A stretch of DNA of 64,000 nt from Prototheca cutis (GCA_002897115.2 BCIH01000016.1:147998-211997); one strand, 5' to 3'. Positions 34,788 to 46,561 are shown, counted from the stretch's first letter. Program-made: numbers and translations. Notes: generated from the sequence alone by a model not told the origin.

Positions 34788-36092
34788 GAGGCTCACGCCC
34801 TCCCCGGGATCCCTGGCCACCACCTGCCAGGACAGGCCCAGCTCGCCCAGCATGCTCAGCATTTGGGCATCCAGATCCTCGTGCCGTGCCTTATGGGCAT
34901 AGAGCAGCCGCGCTGCGGGGGAGCAATGCTTCGAGAAAACTGCCGACAGGACGTGCTTCAGTGCTTCCAGGCCTTCCTGGTTGTACACCAGATCTGCCCC
35001 CAGAATGATGTTGTAGGGTTGTTCAGTGGATAAAACACCCTTGTCAACAGCCGCCGCACCCCAGTCCAGCTCCTCGACCGCCACCGAGCCGCCGGCAGCG
35101 GCCACCATGGCGGCATTGGCCTCGGCGTTGAGCCGCAGCGTGCACAGTGTGGAGGCCAGATCCGTCAGCGTCACCCGTGCCCCCAGGCAGGCTGCTGTCA
35201 GCCCGCAGAGGCCCGTGCCGGAACCCAGCTCCAGAACATGCAGGCCCGCCAGGGAGGACGGCGTCGGCGCTGTGCTATTGTTCTTGGGACGTGCAGTTGA
35301 TGGTACGGGCGTCTGCTGTCTCTCACTCGTGCTCGGAGCGGGTGGTGGAGGATGTGCACGCTGATGATGCCTATTGCCACAAGAGACCCCCGGCATCCCC
35401 AGCAGGTCAAGCCCGGGGAGGGGCATCCAGGTCGCCCCCGCACCGCGGCCACTCCCATCACCACTGCCACAGAGCGCGTTTGCGTTTGCCATCTTGCAGC
35501 AGTTGTGTCGCTCCGTCTGTCCATAAGAGTGCTGTCGACTCCCGACCACTTCCCCTCCCTTCGCCTGCTGCACGAGCCAGGAGGCTAAGGCCAGTCCCGC
35601 AGCCCACACCCGGCCTGCAGGCCCTTGCCCCTCGCCGCTCTGAAGCACGAGGCCCGGCAGACCGACCGCACGCCCTGGCTGCAGAGCCAGCAGTTGCTTT
35701 GCTTCCTGCAGCTCTGTGCTTGCTTCCGCCACCTGCGGCCCCGGCAGCCGCGAGGCCAAGTCCATGCACGCCGTCGCTTCGGCCAGGCGCCCCACGTTCA
35801 CCAGGCACCGGCCCAGGGTCAACTGGCCCACGCCCCAGTCTGGCGCCTTGGCGGCGCAGGCATGTGCGGCAGCCACCGCGTCCTCGTGCCGATCCACCAG
35901 GGACAGGCACTGTGCCAGCATTTCCAGGGTCTTGGGTTCGGGTGCAGTGGAGCCCTCAGGAGCTGCCAGGACCTCCAGCACTGCAATCGCGCCCTCAAAG
36001 TCGCCGGCCTCTGCCAGATCCGCCGCATGATTTACCCTAGCGAATTGAATTGAATTGATCCAGTGCATGGAATCGTCAGAGCTGCCGCGCAT
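34767..36092 (-). CDS. TPR-containing lysine methyltransferase-like protein (METTL21 group)
   Basis: Start ATG at 36092 (MRGSSDDSMHWINSIQF). The N-terminal half is helical repeats of TPR type: FARVNHAADLAEAGDFEGAI, LEMLAQCLSLVDRHEDAV, WGVGQLTLGRCLVNVGRLAEA. After a low-complexity stretch, probably an intron near 35560-35260, comes a Methyltransf_16 domain: LHVLELGSGTGLCGLTAA (SAM-binding), RVTLTDLAS, VEELDWG and YNIILGADLVYN. These are the motif I, acidic loop and post-II motifs of METTL21/FAM86 protein lysine methyltransferases. The last residues HAGQK and the TAA stop lie inside the inverted repeat of the neighbouring mobile element. Substrate unknown. It is head to head with the J-protein gene. 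Confidence 0.75.
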   Translation of the reverse strand: MRGSSDDSMHWINSIQFARVNHAADLAEAGDFEGAIAVLEVLAAPEGSTAPEPKTLEMLAQCLSLVDRHEDAVAAAHACAAKAPDWGVGQLTLGRCLVNVGRLAEATACMDLASRLPGPQVAEASTELQEAKQLLALQPGRAVGLPGLVLQSGEGQGPAGRVWAAGLALASWLVQQAKGGEVVGSRQHSYGQTERHNCCKMANANALCGSGDGSGRGAGATWMPLPGLDLLGMPGVSCGNRHHQRAHPPPPAPSTSERQQTPVPSTARPKNNSTAPTPSSLAGLHVLELGSGTGLCGLTAACLGARVTLTDLASTLCTLRLNAEANAAMVAAAGGSVAVEELDWGAAAVDKGVLSTEQPYNIILGADLVYNQEGLEALKHVLSAVFSKHCSPAARLLYAHKARHEDLDAQMLSMLGELGLSWQVVARDPGEGVSLYHAGQK

Positions 36093-36137
36093 GCGGAGGA
36101 ATTCTGTTGGAGAGCGGTCCAACCCCTTCGAAATCAC

Positions 36138-36701
36138 TCCGCCCAGAGGAGTAGCCCACTAGCCAGCGGGGTCGCCGCTTTCTCAGAGCATGCACGCACT
36201 CACTTTGATGCGTCGTTGGCGCTATCATGCTCCCGATGACCATCATGTCCTGGCATGTCCTGGTGGGAGCCCATTGCCCGGGGCGGGGCGCAGGTGCGGT
36301 GCAACCAGGCAACAATCCTTAGGCCGCCCTCCCCACGGGGTGCATGTTTCCTGCGGCGCGAATCTCCTTGCCTTTGACGGCGTGCAATTGCATTATACTG
36401 TTGTTTATACTCTGCATTGTGGGATTGACTTCTGCAATCGTTTGCTTTGTGATTCCGCCGGAGATCAAATCCGCTCTCCCCCCCCCCCCCGCCGGGCGGA
36501 TGTCGAGCAATTGATTCAAGCGCCGTATGGCCTGTGCCGATCCCATGAGAGAAAAACTGGTTTCGCCCTCACCAGTCGAATAACGGGTAGTGTCATGTTA
36601 TCATTGATGCTCGACATGACCTACGGACCCGAGCTCGGCAGGCACTGGTGTGCGGGCCACGAATCTCACCGCATGCACCTGGGCTCACGAGCAGTGCGGT
36701 G
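36138..36701. other. Divergent promoter region
   Basis: About 0.6 kb between the starts of the methyltransferase gene (-) and the J-protein gene (+). Contains a short C run near 36480; no gene recognised. Confidence 0.4.
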
Positions 36702-38842
36702 ATGTTTGGGTCACTGTGGTTCCGAACTCGCTTGCCAGCGAGGAGCCGCCTTGCGGCCTTGTTCCCTCGTCGATCGATCTCCCACTATGAAGTCCTGGGG
36801 GTGCCCATCGACGCCACATCGGAAGAGATCAAGCAGGCGTTCCGTGTCGTGAGTCTGGGGAGGGTGCTTTTTTTGCGAAGGGGGTCCTTTCCCTGCCCTT
36901 CTGGGAAAACCAGTTCCCATGCCGCTGACTGATGGGGGATCCATTTTGAAGCACACAAACACCTGCTGATACCCAGTCCGTTCATTGCTGGTTGACGCAG
37001 AAAGCGCTGGCCCTGCACCCTGACAGGCTGCGCCATGTTGGAACGTCAGCGGACCGAGCCGCCTTTGTGCAACTCCTGTCAGCATACCGTGTTCTGGGCA
37101 ATCAGAGGGCGCGGCAAAAATATAACCTGAGCCTGAAACTGTCTGTCAGGGCATGGCCCGTGAAAGAGGCCTTTGCAGACCCCGAGGAGGAGGCTACAGG
37201 GGGTTCGGCAGATCCCAGGTTGGCTGGGCTGGAGATTCCGAACTGCAGTGCTAAGTGATATTTTTTGAGTTTCTGGTGCTAGGCTCCCCTGAGGACTGTA
37301 CGGGAGTATCTTAGCATCCAACAATGCTCATTCTTCCCCGGAGGGAGCGGTTTATGGTCCACAACAACTTTCCCACCGGATGCAGGCATGCCTCTGACTG
37401 GGCGGCGGCCGATCTCGACTGGCTGTTCGATCTGGTTGGGGGCAAGCAGTCGCGTCCCGACAAGGATCAAACGGCCGTCGATCGGTACCGCAACTCCTTC
37501 AGACGGTGCGTGGATGATGAGGTGGGCTTTTGTGGGGTTGATTGAACAGGGCAATGCCTGATTGTGGCTTCAAGGAGGAAGACCGCATCTGCCCACATGC
37601 ATCGGCTTTGCCTACCCCCACCCCCACCACCCCCAAAAAATTTTAATGAGAAGGGAGCTGCGGGAGGCGGTAGAAATCGCGGCACTGGGCCCCGAGCTGG
37701 ATCCCAGTCTGGCCACCGGGCGTCTGCTGCCCACCGAATTCGAGGCCGAGACCCGGGGCGACCCGGGCTTGACCCCGGAGCTCCTGCACATTGTGCATGG
37801 CCGCCAGCTGCTAGGCAAGGTCACCCTGGCCCGTCCGGGGAGGCGGCTGTCAGGCGGGAACCCGTCGGCGGGGCATCTCCAGGGCGACTGGGGGCCACAG
37901 GCTATAGCGCCGACGGCTGGAGTTGGATGCAAAGGTGCTGCCGCTACTGCGGATGGGGGGAAAGACAGAGACGCTGGAACACCAGGCATTCATGACACAG
38001 TTCCGCCAGGACATGGCTTGGATCACAAACCAGGTGCCCCACCAGGACCGGAGCACTCGAGTGGCGACAGAGCGCCAGCTCAGCAGCGGCCACAGTCAAC
38101 TCCAGGTGCTGCCACTCCGCTCTGGTATTGTGGCGTGGATGGCACAGAACTTGCGTCTGCCGTGCGCTCGTCCAGCGCACGGGCTGACGACGAAAAATTC
38201 GAGGCAACAGACTCAGATGGAATTACCGTGAGAGACGCGGAGGGCTCTGTGCTGGCCTGCTGCCGGCAAGCGGAAGGCATGGGCCAGGTCTGGGAGATCC
38301 TGGACGCCCAGGGCCGGCCCAGAGTGACAGGTGCCCCAGGTTTTTTTGGTTCTCTTGAATGGAGCGCACAAGCTCACGATGTTCTGTGAGGATTCAGAGG
38401 AAGTTGGACGTGTCTGGCCTGCCTAGCATTGCTGTCTTGGCAAGAGCATGCACCTCTGGCCTACACCCCGCCACGCACGCAGTCCTGAGCACGTCGTCGC
38501 CCTTGGTGGAGCACCTCCATTTCATTACGGCCCCGGGCGCAGCCGCTGCACGGAGCCTCAACCCGCTCAAGCGGAGCATGCCTGCGCTGCTTGCCCGAGC
38601 CAGCTGCGCGTGGCTGCCGCCCTCCAGCCTCTGGCTCTTCACCCCCCGGGCCGAGACGCACGCCCGAGGCGGCTGGCATTTCTCCCTTGCCGCAGACGCC
38701 GAGCGCAGGGGGCTGCACCCCCACGTGGTCGTCCTGCTCGCAGCCTTTCGCTCGCTGGATGCCGAGCGAGGCCGTGAGGGGGCCCCCGGGTCCGGCTGGC
38801 TGGCCGGGGTTTTCCGCCGCCTGCGTGGTGGTCAGTGGGCTT
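36702..38842 (+). CDS. J-domain protein with an unknown C-terminal region
   Basis: Exon 1 (36702-36848) encodes a basic N-terminus and HYEVLGVPIDATSEEIKQAF, joined in phase to exon 2 (from 37001) KALALHPDRLRHVG, FVQLLSAYRVLGNQRARQKY. This is a J-domain with the HPD tripeptide needed to stimulate Hsp70. Later exons: about 37310-37505 (MLILPRRERFM to SFRR) and from 37651 (RELREAVEIAALGPELD). The latter runs to about 38330 and includes GITVRDAEGSVLACC and QVWEILDAQGRPRV. A final exon (about 38396-38842) has LVEHLHFITAPGAAAARSL and ends RLRGGQWA. The N-terminal Arg/Ser/Leu content suggests an organellar presequence. The C-terminal region is not recognised. The last junction is uncertain, so the 3' exon could belong to a separate gene. 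Confidence 0.7.
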
Positions 38843-39086
38843 GAGGGCACGGTGCTGTCGTTTTCTCCCTACAGAATCACCCCTCTGTGAGGCGATTGAC
38901 TGCTTTCGTTGTCAATGTGACAACAAGAATTGCAAAATATTGATGGTGCTGCCATTCTGTGCAAGCATTGCATCCAGGAGAACCTTGGCAAAACTGGCAA
39001 TGGCTGATGTTTTGCGCAAGAGATGCCACCGACCGGCTGGCTTTGGGGGACCCGCATGCATGCATGCATGCATGCAGCACAACCCC

Positions 39087-40508
39087 CTAGAGCTTGCTGA
39101 ACTGGGGCTGCCGCTTTTCCCTCATCGCAGTCACGGCTTCGACCAGATCTGCCGACCGTAGCAGCATGCTTGCGTTCCACGTGGTTACGTAATCAAGGCC
39201 CTCATCCACAGTGTGGTCCCTGGGGCAAGGGGTGGGGTGTAGAGGGCTGGGACCAGGGGCAGACTGCTGCCTTCAACCTAGCACCACCATCCGGCCAATC
39301 GACCACGTCTACTCCGCAGTGGAAGGATCGCACGTCACAAAAAAATACCACAGAACCAGAAATCCTCCTCACCGTTTGTGGAGCAGCACCGCCTTGGTCC
39401 CCACAACGGAAACAGGGGACTTGGCCGCAATGCTCTTGGCCAAGGCAGCGCCGTGGCGCATCAGCGCCGCCTGGTCTGGCATTACCGCACTGACCAGTCC
39501 CAGGAGCTTGGCCTCCCCGCCGTCAAACACCCTTGCAGTGAGGGACAGTTCCATCGCGTGGGCTGTGGCAGGGAATGGGTATTTTTATGAAGGGGGGCTA
39601 TTAACTTGTGAGATGCATCCACGATAAGCGCCACAGAGTGCAAGTTGCACTGCCATCAACCCGTCACCCCCCCACCCACCCGCCCACCATGGCCAACGAT
39701 GGTAGGCAGGCGCTGGAGGGTGCCCATATCCGCTACGATGCCCAGATCCACTTCCTTTACGCAGAAGCGGGCGTCGGCAGTGGCGAACCGCATGTCGCAG
39801 GCCGTTACCAAATCGACGCCCGCGCCAAAGCAGGCGCCATGGACGAGGGCGACGGTGGGGCAGCGCACGCGTTCCAGGCAATTCACCGCATTTTGGAGTG
39901 CACCGAGCTTCTTGCGAAAGGCAAACGCGTCGCGCGCCCCGCAGCCAGCAGAGGGCGCCAGGATGTCAGTCTGCAGGCTGGCGAGATCGATGCCTGCACA
40001 AAAGTTCTTGCCTGCTCCTGTCAGAAGGATCACTCGTGCACCAGCCTCCTCAAGCCACTCTGTCGCCTGGCAAGGAGGTTTGTTTTTAACAATGAAAGGT
40101 GCTGGCCAGGATGGGCATGAAGGGGGGGGACAGAGGACATGCAATGCTGGGCGCGGTGCTTGCCTCTTTCGCATGCATACTCAGGCTGCAGCGAACATCC
40201 TATGAATTGTGGTCCACACCCACTACTGAACCAGCACCCACGAGGGTCAGCAGTCAAACAAAAAGGAAGGTTGAAGATCACATGCCGCAGGTTGAAAGGG
40301 TTCTGCAAAAAATACTGCCACGTCAGCTGCCGTAACGCAAAAAAAATTTATGAGCACGCCGTGCCCAGCATCCGCTCACCTTGGGCAGTTCTTCCGTGAT
40401 GGTGTTGTCAAAGGCGTTGGCGGCATGGGGACGATGCAGCTGGATGTGTCCCACGCCGTCACCTTGCAAGCTCACCTTGAGTGCCTTGAACGCCGGGGCC
40501 GGCGACAT
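39087..40508 (-). CDS. DCI1: Delta(3,5)-delta(2,4)-dienoyl-CoA isomerase, peroxisomal
   Basis: Exons 40508-40380, 40066-39688, 39562-39373 and 39219-39087 join in frame to 276 residues. Crotonase-fold motifs: VGHIQLHRPHAANAFD, ILLTGAGKNFCAGIDLASL (oxyanion hole), ALVHGACFGAGVDLVTACDM, FCVKEVDLGIVADMGTLQRL, ELSLTARVFDGGEA, SAVMPDQ, AKSPVSVVGTKAVLL and DYVTTWNASML. The acids in GVDL and KEVD are those of the dienoyl-CoA isomerase subfamily, separating it from plain enoyl-CoA hydratases. The protein ends FSKL, a type-1 peroxisomal targeting signal. It moves double bonds during beta-oxidation of unsaturated fatty acids with odd-position double bonds. Confidence 0.94.
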
Positions 40509-41145
40509 GGCAGACGGCCTGGTCTTCACACGTGACGGACTGAAAGTTTATACAGCTCGAACAAACAATTGTACAATTAGATTCATGAAAATGCTTGCAC
40601 AATCGCCAATGCTGGACCGGGTTTTTTTTTTGTTGGGAAAGCTCCGGGCGTGCTCATGGCCAGATGATGATGCCGCGATTGGCTGATGCGATTGCGAGTG
40701 GTTAGGCTCCGTTAAAACGACCTCGCCCTTGCCCAGCGAATCACGCTGGCTTCTGAGAGAAGCAGCCATCACGATACAGTTCCACGGCCTCGCCTAGCTC
40801 TCAAACATTTCGCCGGTCCTTTCACAACACCAATCAATATGGACGATCTCTCGGCAACCAACATTGGCATGGTAGACCACAGGGATGAGCCATGGGCTGC
40901 TGGCAAAGACTGCGACAATGCCCACTGCCCAGTCTTCCTTGCCCCACCGCTCCCCCATGGAACAGAGCAGTACATCAATGCCGAGCCAAGCAGAAGTCAC
41001 CGCCCTGTCAGGGACCAGAGAATCATCTGCAGGAGAGCTTGCAGGCCGGATCCAAGCGCCGGCGGCTGGCGGTTGACAGCCCACCACGGCGGCCGGCGGC
41101 GGTTCTGTTCAGCCCGGGAAGCCTACCCTTTGCTCAATTCATAGG
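40509..41145. other. Region without a recognised gene
   Basis: Upstream of the dienoyl-CoA isomerase and downstream of the next minus-strand gene. An open frame at 40839-41144 (+) has no motif and no support. Confidence 0.4.
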
Positions 41146-42713
41146 CTACCTTGCCTCAAGCCATTTGAGGCAGGACTCCNTGGACTCCCAGAGAAGTGGG
41201 TGGAGGCGTAGTAGGGGCTTGTATGTGCCCTCCAATGTCAAGGCCAGATCCCTGTTCCCTGCCTCCATCGCCTGCACTCTTGCGTAGAGGGCACAAGATG
41301 TGTCGAGATGCGGGACATTTTTGAGGAGGTTGTGCTGCAGCGCATCCTCTGAACCCCGACAAGGGATCCGCAGAAAGGCGTCAGGTACCGCACACAAGCC
41401 CATTGAGAGGTAGCAGGCCCCTGCGACCATCCCCACACGCGCACGCGCGTGCGAGCAAGCATCAAGCCCACCTCTGCCATCATGATGCCGCAGTGCAGCG
41501 CCGGGCTGTCCTTGTCATCGTGTGCCATCGCAAATCCCTCCAGAATGGCACGGACGCGGCGGCAGTCGCTGGGCGGCAGCCGGGGCCTGGCCAGGCGCAC
41601 CATGGAACCCTTCAACAAGACGAGATCCGCGAGATCTGTCAGCTTCCGCTCCTTGCGCACATGCCTCCTCACCTCTGTTGACGTGGGTTAGTAGACAGGG
41701 AGGCTCTGTGGTGAGCCAGAAGAGTACGGGGGTGGTCCCCATGCCGCCTACAGGGAGCAGCTGTCGCACAGTCTTGGGGGCAGACTGCCAAGCCCAGGAA
41801 CAGTCAACCGACCCACTATCTCTTCCCTTCCTGCTCCCCTTCCCAGCTGTGTGCACCTTTGGCGAAATCTTCTGCCAGCTCGTCCACGAACACCGGCGCC
41901 AGCTTGATGCCGATGACGGCATCGCGCCCATCCTTGTCAGCGGCATCCAGCAGAGTCAGCGCATAGTCCCAGGTCATGGGCTTTCCCGTCTGTGTGTCTA
42001 CCGGGTTTTTGCTGTAGGGGAGGGGCGGCGCATGGTTAGCGTGCGTGCGTGCGTGCGTGTGTGTGTGTAATTTATGTTGAAGAAGGGAACATGGACCCAC
42101 ACGCCTCCACTGAGCATATGCAACCTGCATGGCAGGGTGTGCACTGAAGAAAAGGCCGGCAGACTTCCAGCACGAGTTGTCCTATGACACCGGCCCGGCC
42201 CGGCCCAGCCGCCATCCCACCCATAAACTCGGAGGCGCACCAACAACGTTCGAGGTGCTGGATGGCTGTAAAGGCCGGGATTGCAATCAGTGTGCCGTCG
42301 TCGGTGGTCTTGATATGTGGCAGCAGGTCTATGAACATAGCCGCCGTCTTTGCCACCAGCTCCTGACGAATCTGGTGGGCGCCATCAAACATGGCATTAA
42401 CCCACAACAGCGCACAGTCTGCAGCCCTTTCCCCCGCATCATTCGAACTCTCGTTCTTAATCTCCTCCATGCACGCCTTCTGCATGCGCAGAAGAGGGGA
42501 ATGGAGCCACGATGAAGGTGCTGTTTACCAGGTACGTGCGTACTGGGCCATGTCCCACCCCAGAGAAGCATCCCCTCCCCTCCCCTCCCCTCCACTGCAC
42601 AGACGCACAGCTGTGTACTTTAGGGCATCGTCGTAGCGCCCTCTCAATAGGTATCGTCGTATGAGAGCCTTTCGACGCTCCTGACGCTCGTAAAAAGTGC
42701 CCGTAGAGGTCAT
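41146..42713 (-). CDS. Uncharacterised multi-exon protein
   Basis: Proposed start ATG at 42713: MTSTGTFYERQERRKALIRR then YLLRGRYDDALKYTAVRL. Next exon (about 42485-42255): KACMEEIKNESSNDAGERAA, CALLWVNAMFDGAHQIRQEL, AAMFIDLLPHIKTTDDGTL. Next (about 42010-41860): NPVDTQTGKPMTWDYALTLL, GIKLAPVFVDELAEDFAK. Next (about 41680-41475): VRRHVRKERKLTDLADLVL, PPSDCRRVRAILEGFAMAHD. Last (about 41366-41146): DAFLRIPCRGSEDALQHNLL, ALYARVQAMEAGNRDLAL, ending CLKWLEAR. The pattern is all-helical and conserved-looking, like an armadillo/HEAT-type scaffold, but I do not recognise the family. One N at 41180 lies in the last exon. Gene reality is well supported by several coherent exons; function is not. Confidence 0.55.
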
Positions 42714-43240
42714 GGCGGGCCGGACCACCCGTCTCCCAAGCCTCCTTGCGACACGCCACCTGCAGAAGCAAGCCCTACGAAGCTGTGGGCATCATGCGGA
42801 TCGTAAAACCCACGTTCTCTCACAGTGCGGTTGTGTGCAAGACAGGGCCTGTCGTTTGGGATGGGTCAGCGAAGGCCCTTCTTGCGAGATCACTGGAGCC
42901 CCACGAATGTGACAGTGCCGCCATGTGGCAGAGCAGTGCCAGAGGAGCGACGGACGACCAAAAGTTTGCCCGGTCTGATCGGAGCCCCCCAATCGGTGCT
43001 GCAGCTCGCTGGGGCAGCCTGTCTTCCAGGGTATTCGGACTACATTTCCTGGTATCTTCGATTTTTCTCCTAATCCAGGTCTTGCATCTGCCCCTCGGCC
43101 CGGTCTGGGGCCTGGCGCGATCACTTGTGTGGAAGCCCACCTTGGGCTCGGGCGCCCGGGCATCCTGGGCAGGAGGTGCCCAGCAATGATGCGGCTGAAT
43201 TTCAGCTGATCTGTTGTCTGATTCTCAGACTTGCAGCGCC
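42714..43240. other. Divergent promoter region
   Basis: About 0.5 kb between the start of the unknown minus-strand gene and VPS53; no gene recognised. Confidence 0.4.
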
Positions 43241-46181
43241 ATGGCGGGAACGGAGGTTGCCCCTCCTGCAGCGGTTTCCCCGCAGGAGCCCCACAGCACA
43301 GATGCTCCGGAGGACCCTCTGGACCGCCCCGATTTTGACGCGACCGCGTATCTGGACTCCCTGTTCCCCGACGAGGCCTCTCTGGTTGGCCTAGACGCCC
43401 TGATCTCCGCCCTGCAGCGCCGCATCGCCCGCGTGGACGCGGGCATCCTGGCCGCCGTGCGGCGCCAAGGACGCGTGGGGGGCGCGGCGCGGTCCCAGCT
43501 GGAGTCTGCGCGCGCTGACGTGGCAGAACTGTGCTCCCGCGTGGCCTCCATCCGCAGGCAGGCCACGGCCAGCGAAGCTCTCGTCCGCGGCGTCTGTGCG
43601 GACGTCTCCAGGCTGGACGGAGCCAAGCGCTCGCTGACGGCGACAATCTCATCGCTGCGCCGGCTGGCCATGCTGATGTCAGCGCTCGATGCGCTGCAGG
43701 CCGCCGTGGACGCCGGCGAGTACGTCGAAGCTGGGGCATTGTTGGAGGCGGTGCAGGCGTTGGCGGCGCATTTTTCGGGGTATGCCCACGTGCCGCGAGT
43801 CGCGGAGCTTCGGGGCCGACTCGGCGCCTTGGAGTCGGCGGCTCGCGGGCGGGCTTTGAGAGAGTTTGATGCTTTAGCAGAGACCACACCCGCAGCAACC
43901 GCTTTAGACCGTCTACGCGCCGCATGCGTGCTCATTGCGGCGCTGGGCTACGGTGCTCGGGATGAGGTCATCGACGCGGTGTGCCGACGGGAGATGGGCG
44001 TGTATGGCGCCATATTTGGCTCCACCGCGGGTGACACCGCACGCCTGGAGCGCACCGTGAACCGCTATAAGTGGTTGCTCAAGCGCCTAGAAGCGCGGCG
44101 CGACGTGTGGGCCATCTTCCCACAGGACTGGCACGTGCCACAGCTGCTCTGCGCCATGTTTTGCAACATCACACGCACCGCCCTCGCTGAAATCTTAGAC
44201 CTCAAGGTATTGTGGCAGCAGAGGTTTTTGGTTGTGTGTGGGGAGTGACGCTGATCACATGCATCTCTCTCTCTATCATCAAACACTCAACGCCACTCCG
44301 CAAGAATCAACCATCTATTCAACAGTCTGGCGAGCTGGAAGGGCAGGTGGACGCGCTGCTCAAGGCGGTGGAGGCGACAAATATCTTTGAGGCCGAGCTC
44401 GCCCGTCGGTTTGGCGACGGCGGTGGCGAAGGCGGGGAGGAAAACGGTGCTGACGGGGATGGCGGCGATGAGGATAACGACGAGTCGGGCGACGACGACG
44501 GCGCGCCGGCCAGCCGCGTGCGTGCTCGGTACGAGCGATCGCTGCGTGAACGCCGCGCGGCGGCCGACGCCGGTGCGGCGCCCGAGCGGGTGGCTGCTCG
44601 CGAGCACGCGGCAGCCGCGGCGGTTTCCCGCACGCGCTTCCGCGGTGCCATTTCGACTGTATTCACACCACACCTGCACGTGTATGTCGATGCGGTGGAG
44701 CGCGACCTTGCGCGTGGACTCGACGCGTCTCTCACCCGGGAGACCTGGGCCCCCATGCACGAGGAGGGCCCGCCGCTGCTGCGGAGCGCGGAGGAGCTGG
44801 TGGATGCCGTCCGAGCGGAGATGCGTGACTGCACGAAACGTGTGGGGCGGGGCCAAGTCCTTCGGGACCTGGCGTCCGCCTTTGGCCGCACGTACTCGAG
44901 GTACGCTGCCGCGCTCCAGACCAGGGGCTTGCTTCTACGAGGAGCCGACGGCGATACTACTGGAGCCGCAGGCGGGAGCTTTGGAGGTGGGGCAGGTGGG
45001 GGGCTGGCGGGAGGGCCTGGCTCTGGCACCGGCCCCCCCGCCGCTCCTGCATCGAGTGGCGGAGGCCTAGCGTCGCTGGCACACGCGGCTTCAGCCGCGT
45101 ACCTGGGTTCGACCGCGTCGTTCTCCTCCTCTTCACAGCAGCAGCAGCAACAACAAGGAGGGTCAAAGTTGACACCCAAAGACGCCGCGCGCATCGCGCT
45201 GGTGCTGTCGACGGCGGAGCGGTGCGTGGAGATGGTGGGGCAGCTGCGCGTTGCCGTGGAGACACGGCTCGACCCGGGTTTGCCCGGTCGGGCGACGCTG
45301 GAGGCGGAATTCGAGGACGGCCCCGCAGCCGACTTGAGGGCGCTGATCGGCGCGGCCCATGTCGCACTCGTGTCTGGGGCGGAAGCGGCGCTGGAGCCCG
45401 AACTGGGCACGGCGGCTCGAGCCGACTGGGCCGCCGCGGCCGATGACGACGGCTCCAGTGCCGCCGCAGACCAGAGTGCATTTGTGGGCACCGTCGCAGC
45501 ACTGCTATGCGGCTGGGGTGCCCCGCTGGCGCGCCTGCCGCCGAATCATTTTCGGTTCTTTGCCGACAAGCTCCTGGCGAGCCTGGGCCTGCGGCTGGGC
45601 GAGGCCGTGTTTCGCGTGCGCGCGTGGAGCGAGCCCGCCACGCAGCAAGCGCGCCTGGACGTCGAGGTGCTCAAGCATGCGCTGGCTGACATGGCGCGGG
45701 CGGGAGGGATGCAAGGGATGGCGCTGACGGCCTATACCCAGGCCGTCGGCGGCGAGCTTGGCAAGACGCAGGCCATCCTCAAGGTCATCGGCGCGCCTCC
45801 GCCGGCGCTGGTCGACACGTTTTTTGAGCTGTTGCCCTCTGCTCCTCCCGCCGAGTTTCAGCGCATCGTCGAAGTCAAGGGTCTGCGGCGGACAGAAGTC
45901 CAGGCGCTGCTGGAGGCGTTCAACCGCCGGCTGGGACGGCAGCATTTCGCCACGGCCGCACCGGCGACGGACGCTGCCGGGGACGACCGCGGGCCGCCCG
46001 TCGCAGCGCCGGCGCCCCGCCGCACCATGACCATGAGCTTTGCGGGTCTGGGAGGCGGCAGCAGCGGCGGCGCGACCCCAGGCAAGGCTGCGCAAGAAAT
46101 GGCCGCGCGATTCAAGTGCGTCTTTTGTGTGTTTGCATTGGGAAGACGAAATGTGATGCGTTTTATCATTTGTTTTTTTTT

Positions 46182-46264
<83 letters not shown>

Positions 46265-46509
46265 GTCACAGGATTGAGGCGCCCCATTCCAGTCCCCTCT
46301 CCATGGGTTCAATTCGCAGACATACACAGACACAGTTCAGACGATGTCCTATGCACAACAGCGTCCCACCACTGCATACCCGCAGGGCCAGCGCCAATGT
46401 GCAGGCGGCACGGGCATCAGCGGCTGCGGCTTCGGACAGCATGCGCGAGACGGTGGGTCGGACATTGGGCGCCATGAAGAACCTGCGCTTCATGCAGCGC
46501 GATGGGTGA
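43241..46509 (+). CDS. VPS53: Vacuolar protein sorting-associated protein 53, GARP/EARP tether subunit
   Basis: Three exons (43241-44206, 44326-46115, 46386-46509) join in frame to about 959 residues. The N-terminal third matches the Vps53 domain: FDATAYLDSLFPDEASLVGL, ALQRRIARVDAGILAAVR, CADVSRLDGAKRSLTATIS, LRRLAMLMSALDALQAAV, HFSGYAHVPRVAELRGRLG, NRYKWLLKRLEARRDVWAIF, DWHVPQLLCAMFCNITR. After the junction: GELEGQVDALLKAVEATNIF. The middle has acidic and Ala/Gly/Gln-rich inserts typical of GC-rich algal proteins. The C-terminal helical part (KVIGAPPPALVDTFFELLP) is conserved and a short basic exon ends FMQRDG. With VPS51, 52 and 54 it forms GARP, tethering endosome-derived vesicles at the trans-Golgi. 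Intron 2 holds a 66-base G run. Confidence 0.93.
46196..46261. repeat. Poly-G run of 66 bases
   Basis: Immediately after a TG repeat in VPS53 intron 2, on the sense strand. Confidence 0.92.
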
Positions 46510-46561
46510 GCGGGCAGCCAACGAGGAAAGTGGGAACACTGCCTGGCAAGTGTCTGAGCTC

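Noticed and set aside
39058..39075. (TGCA)n repeat as a regulatory site
   Set aside because: Short GCATGCAT runs occur at many places here (also 13105 and 51455); no specific role is supported.
42792..43925. 377-residue minus-strand frame over the VPS53 start
   Set aside because: Arg/Pro-rich antisense shadow of VPS53.
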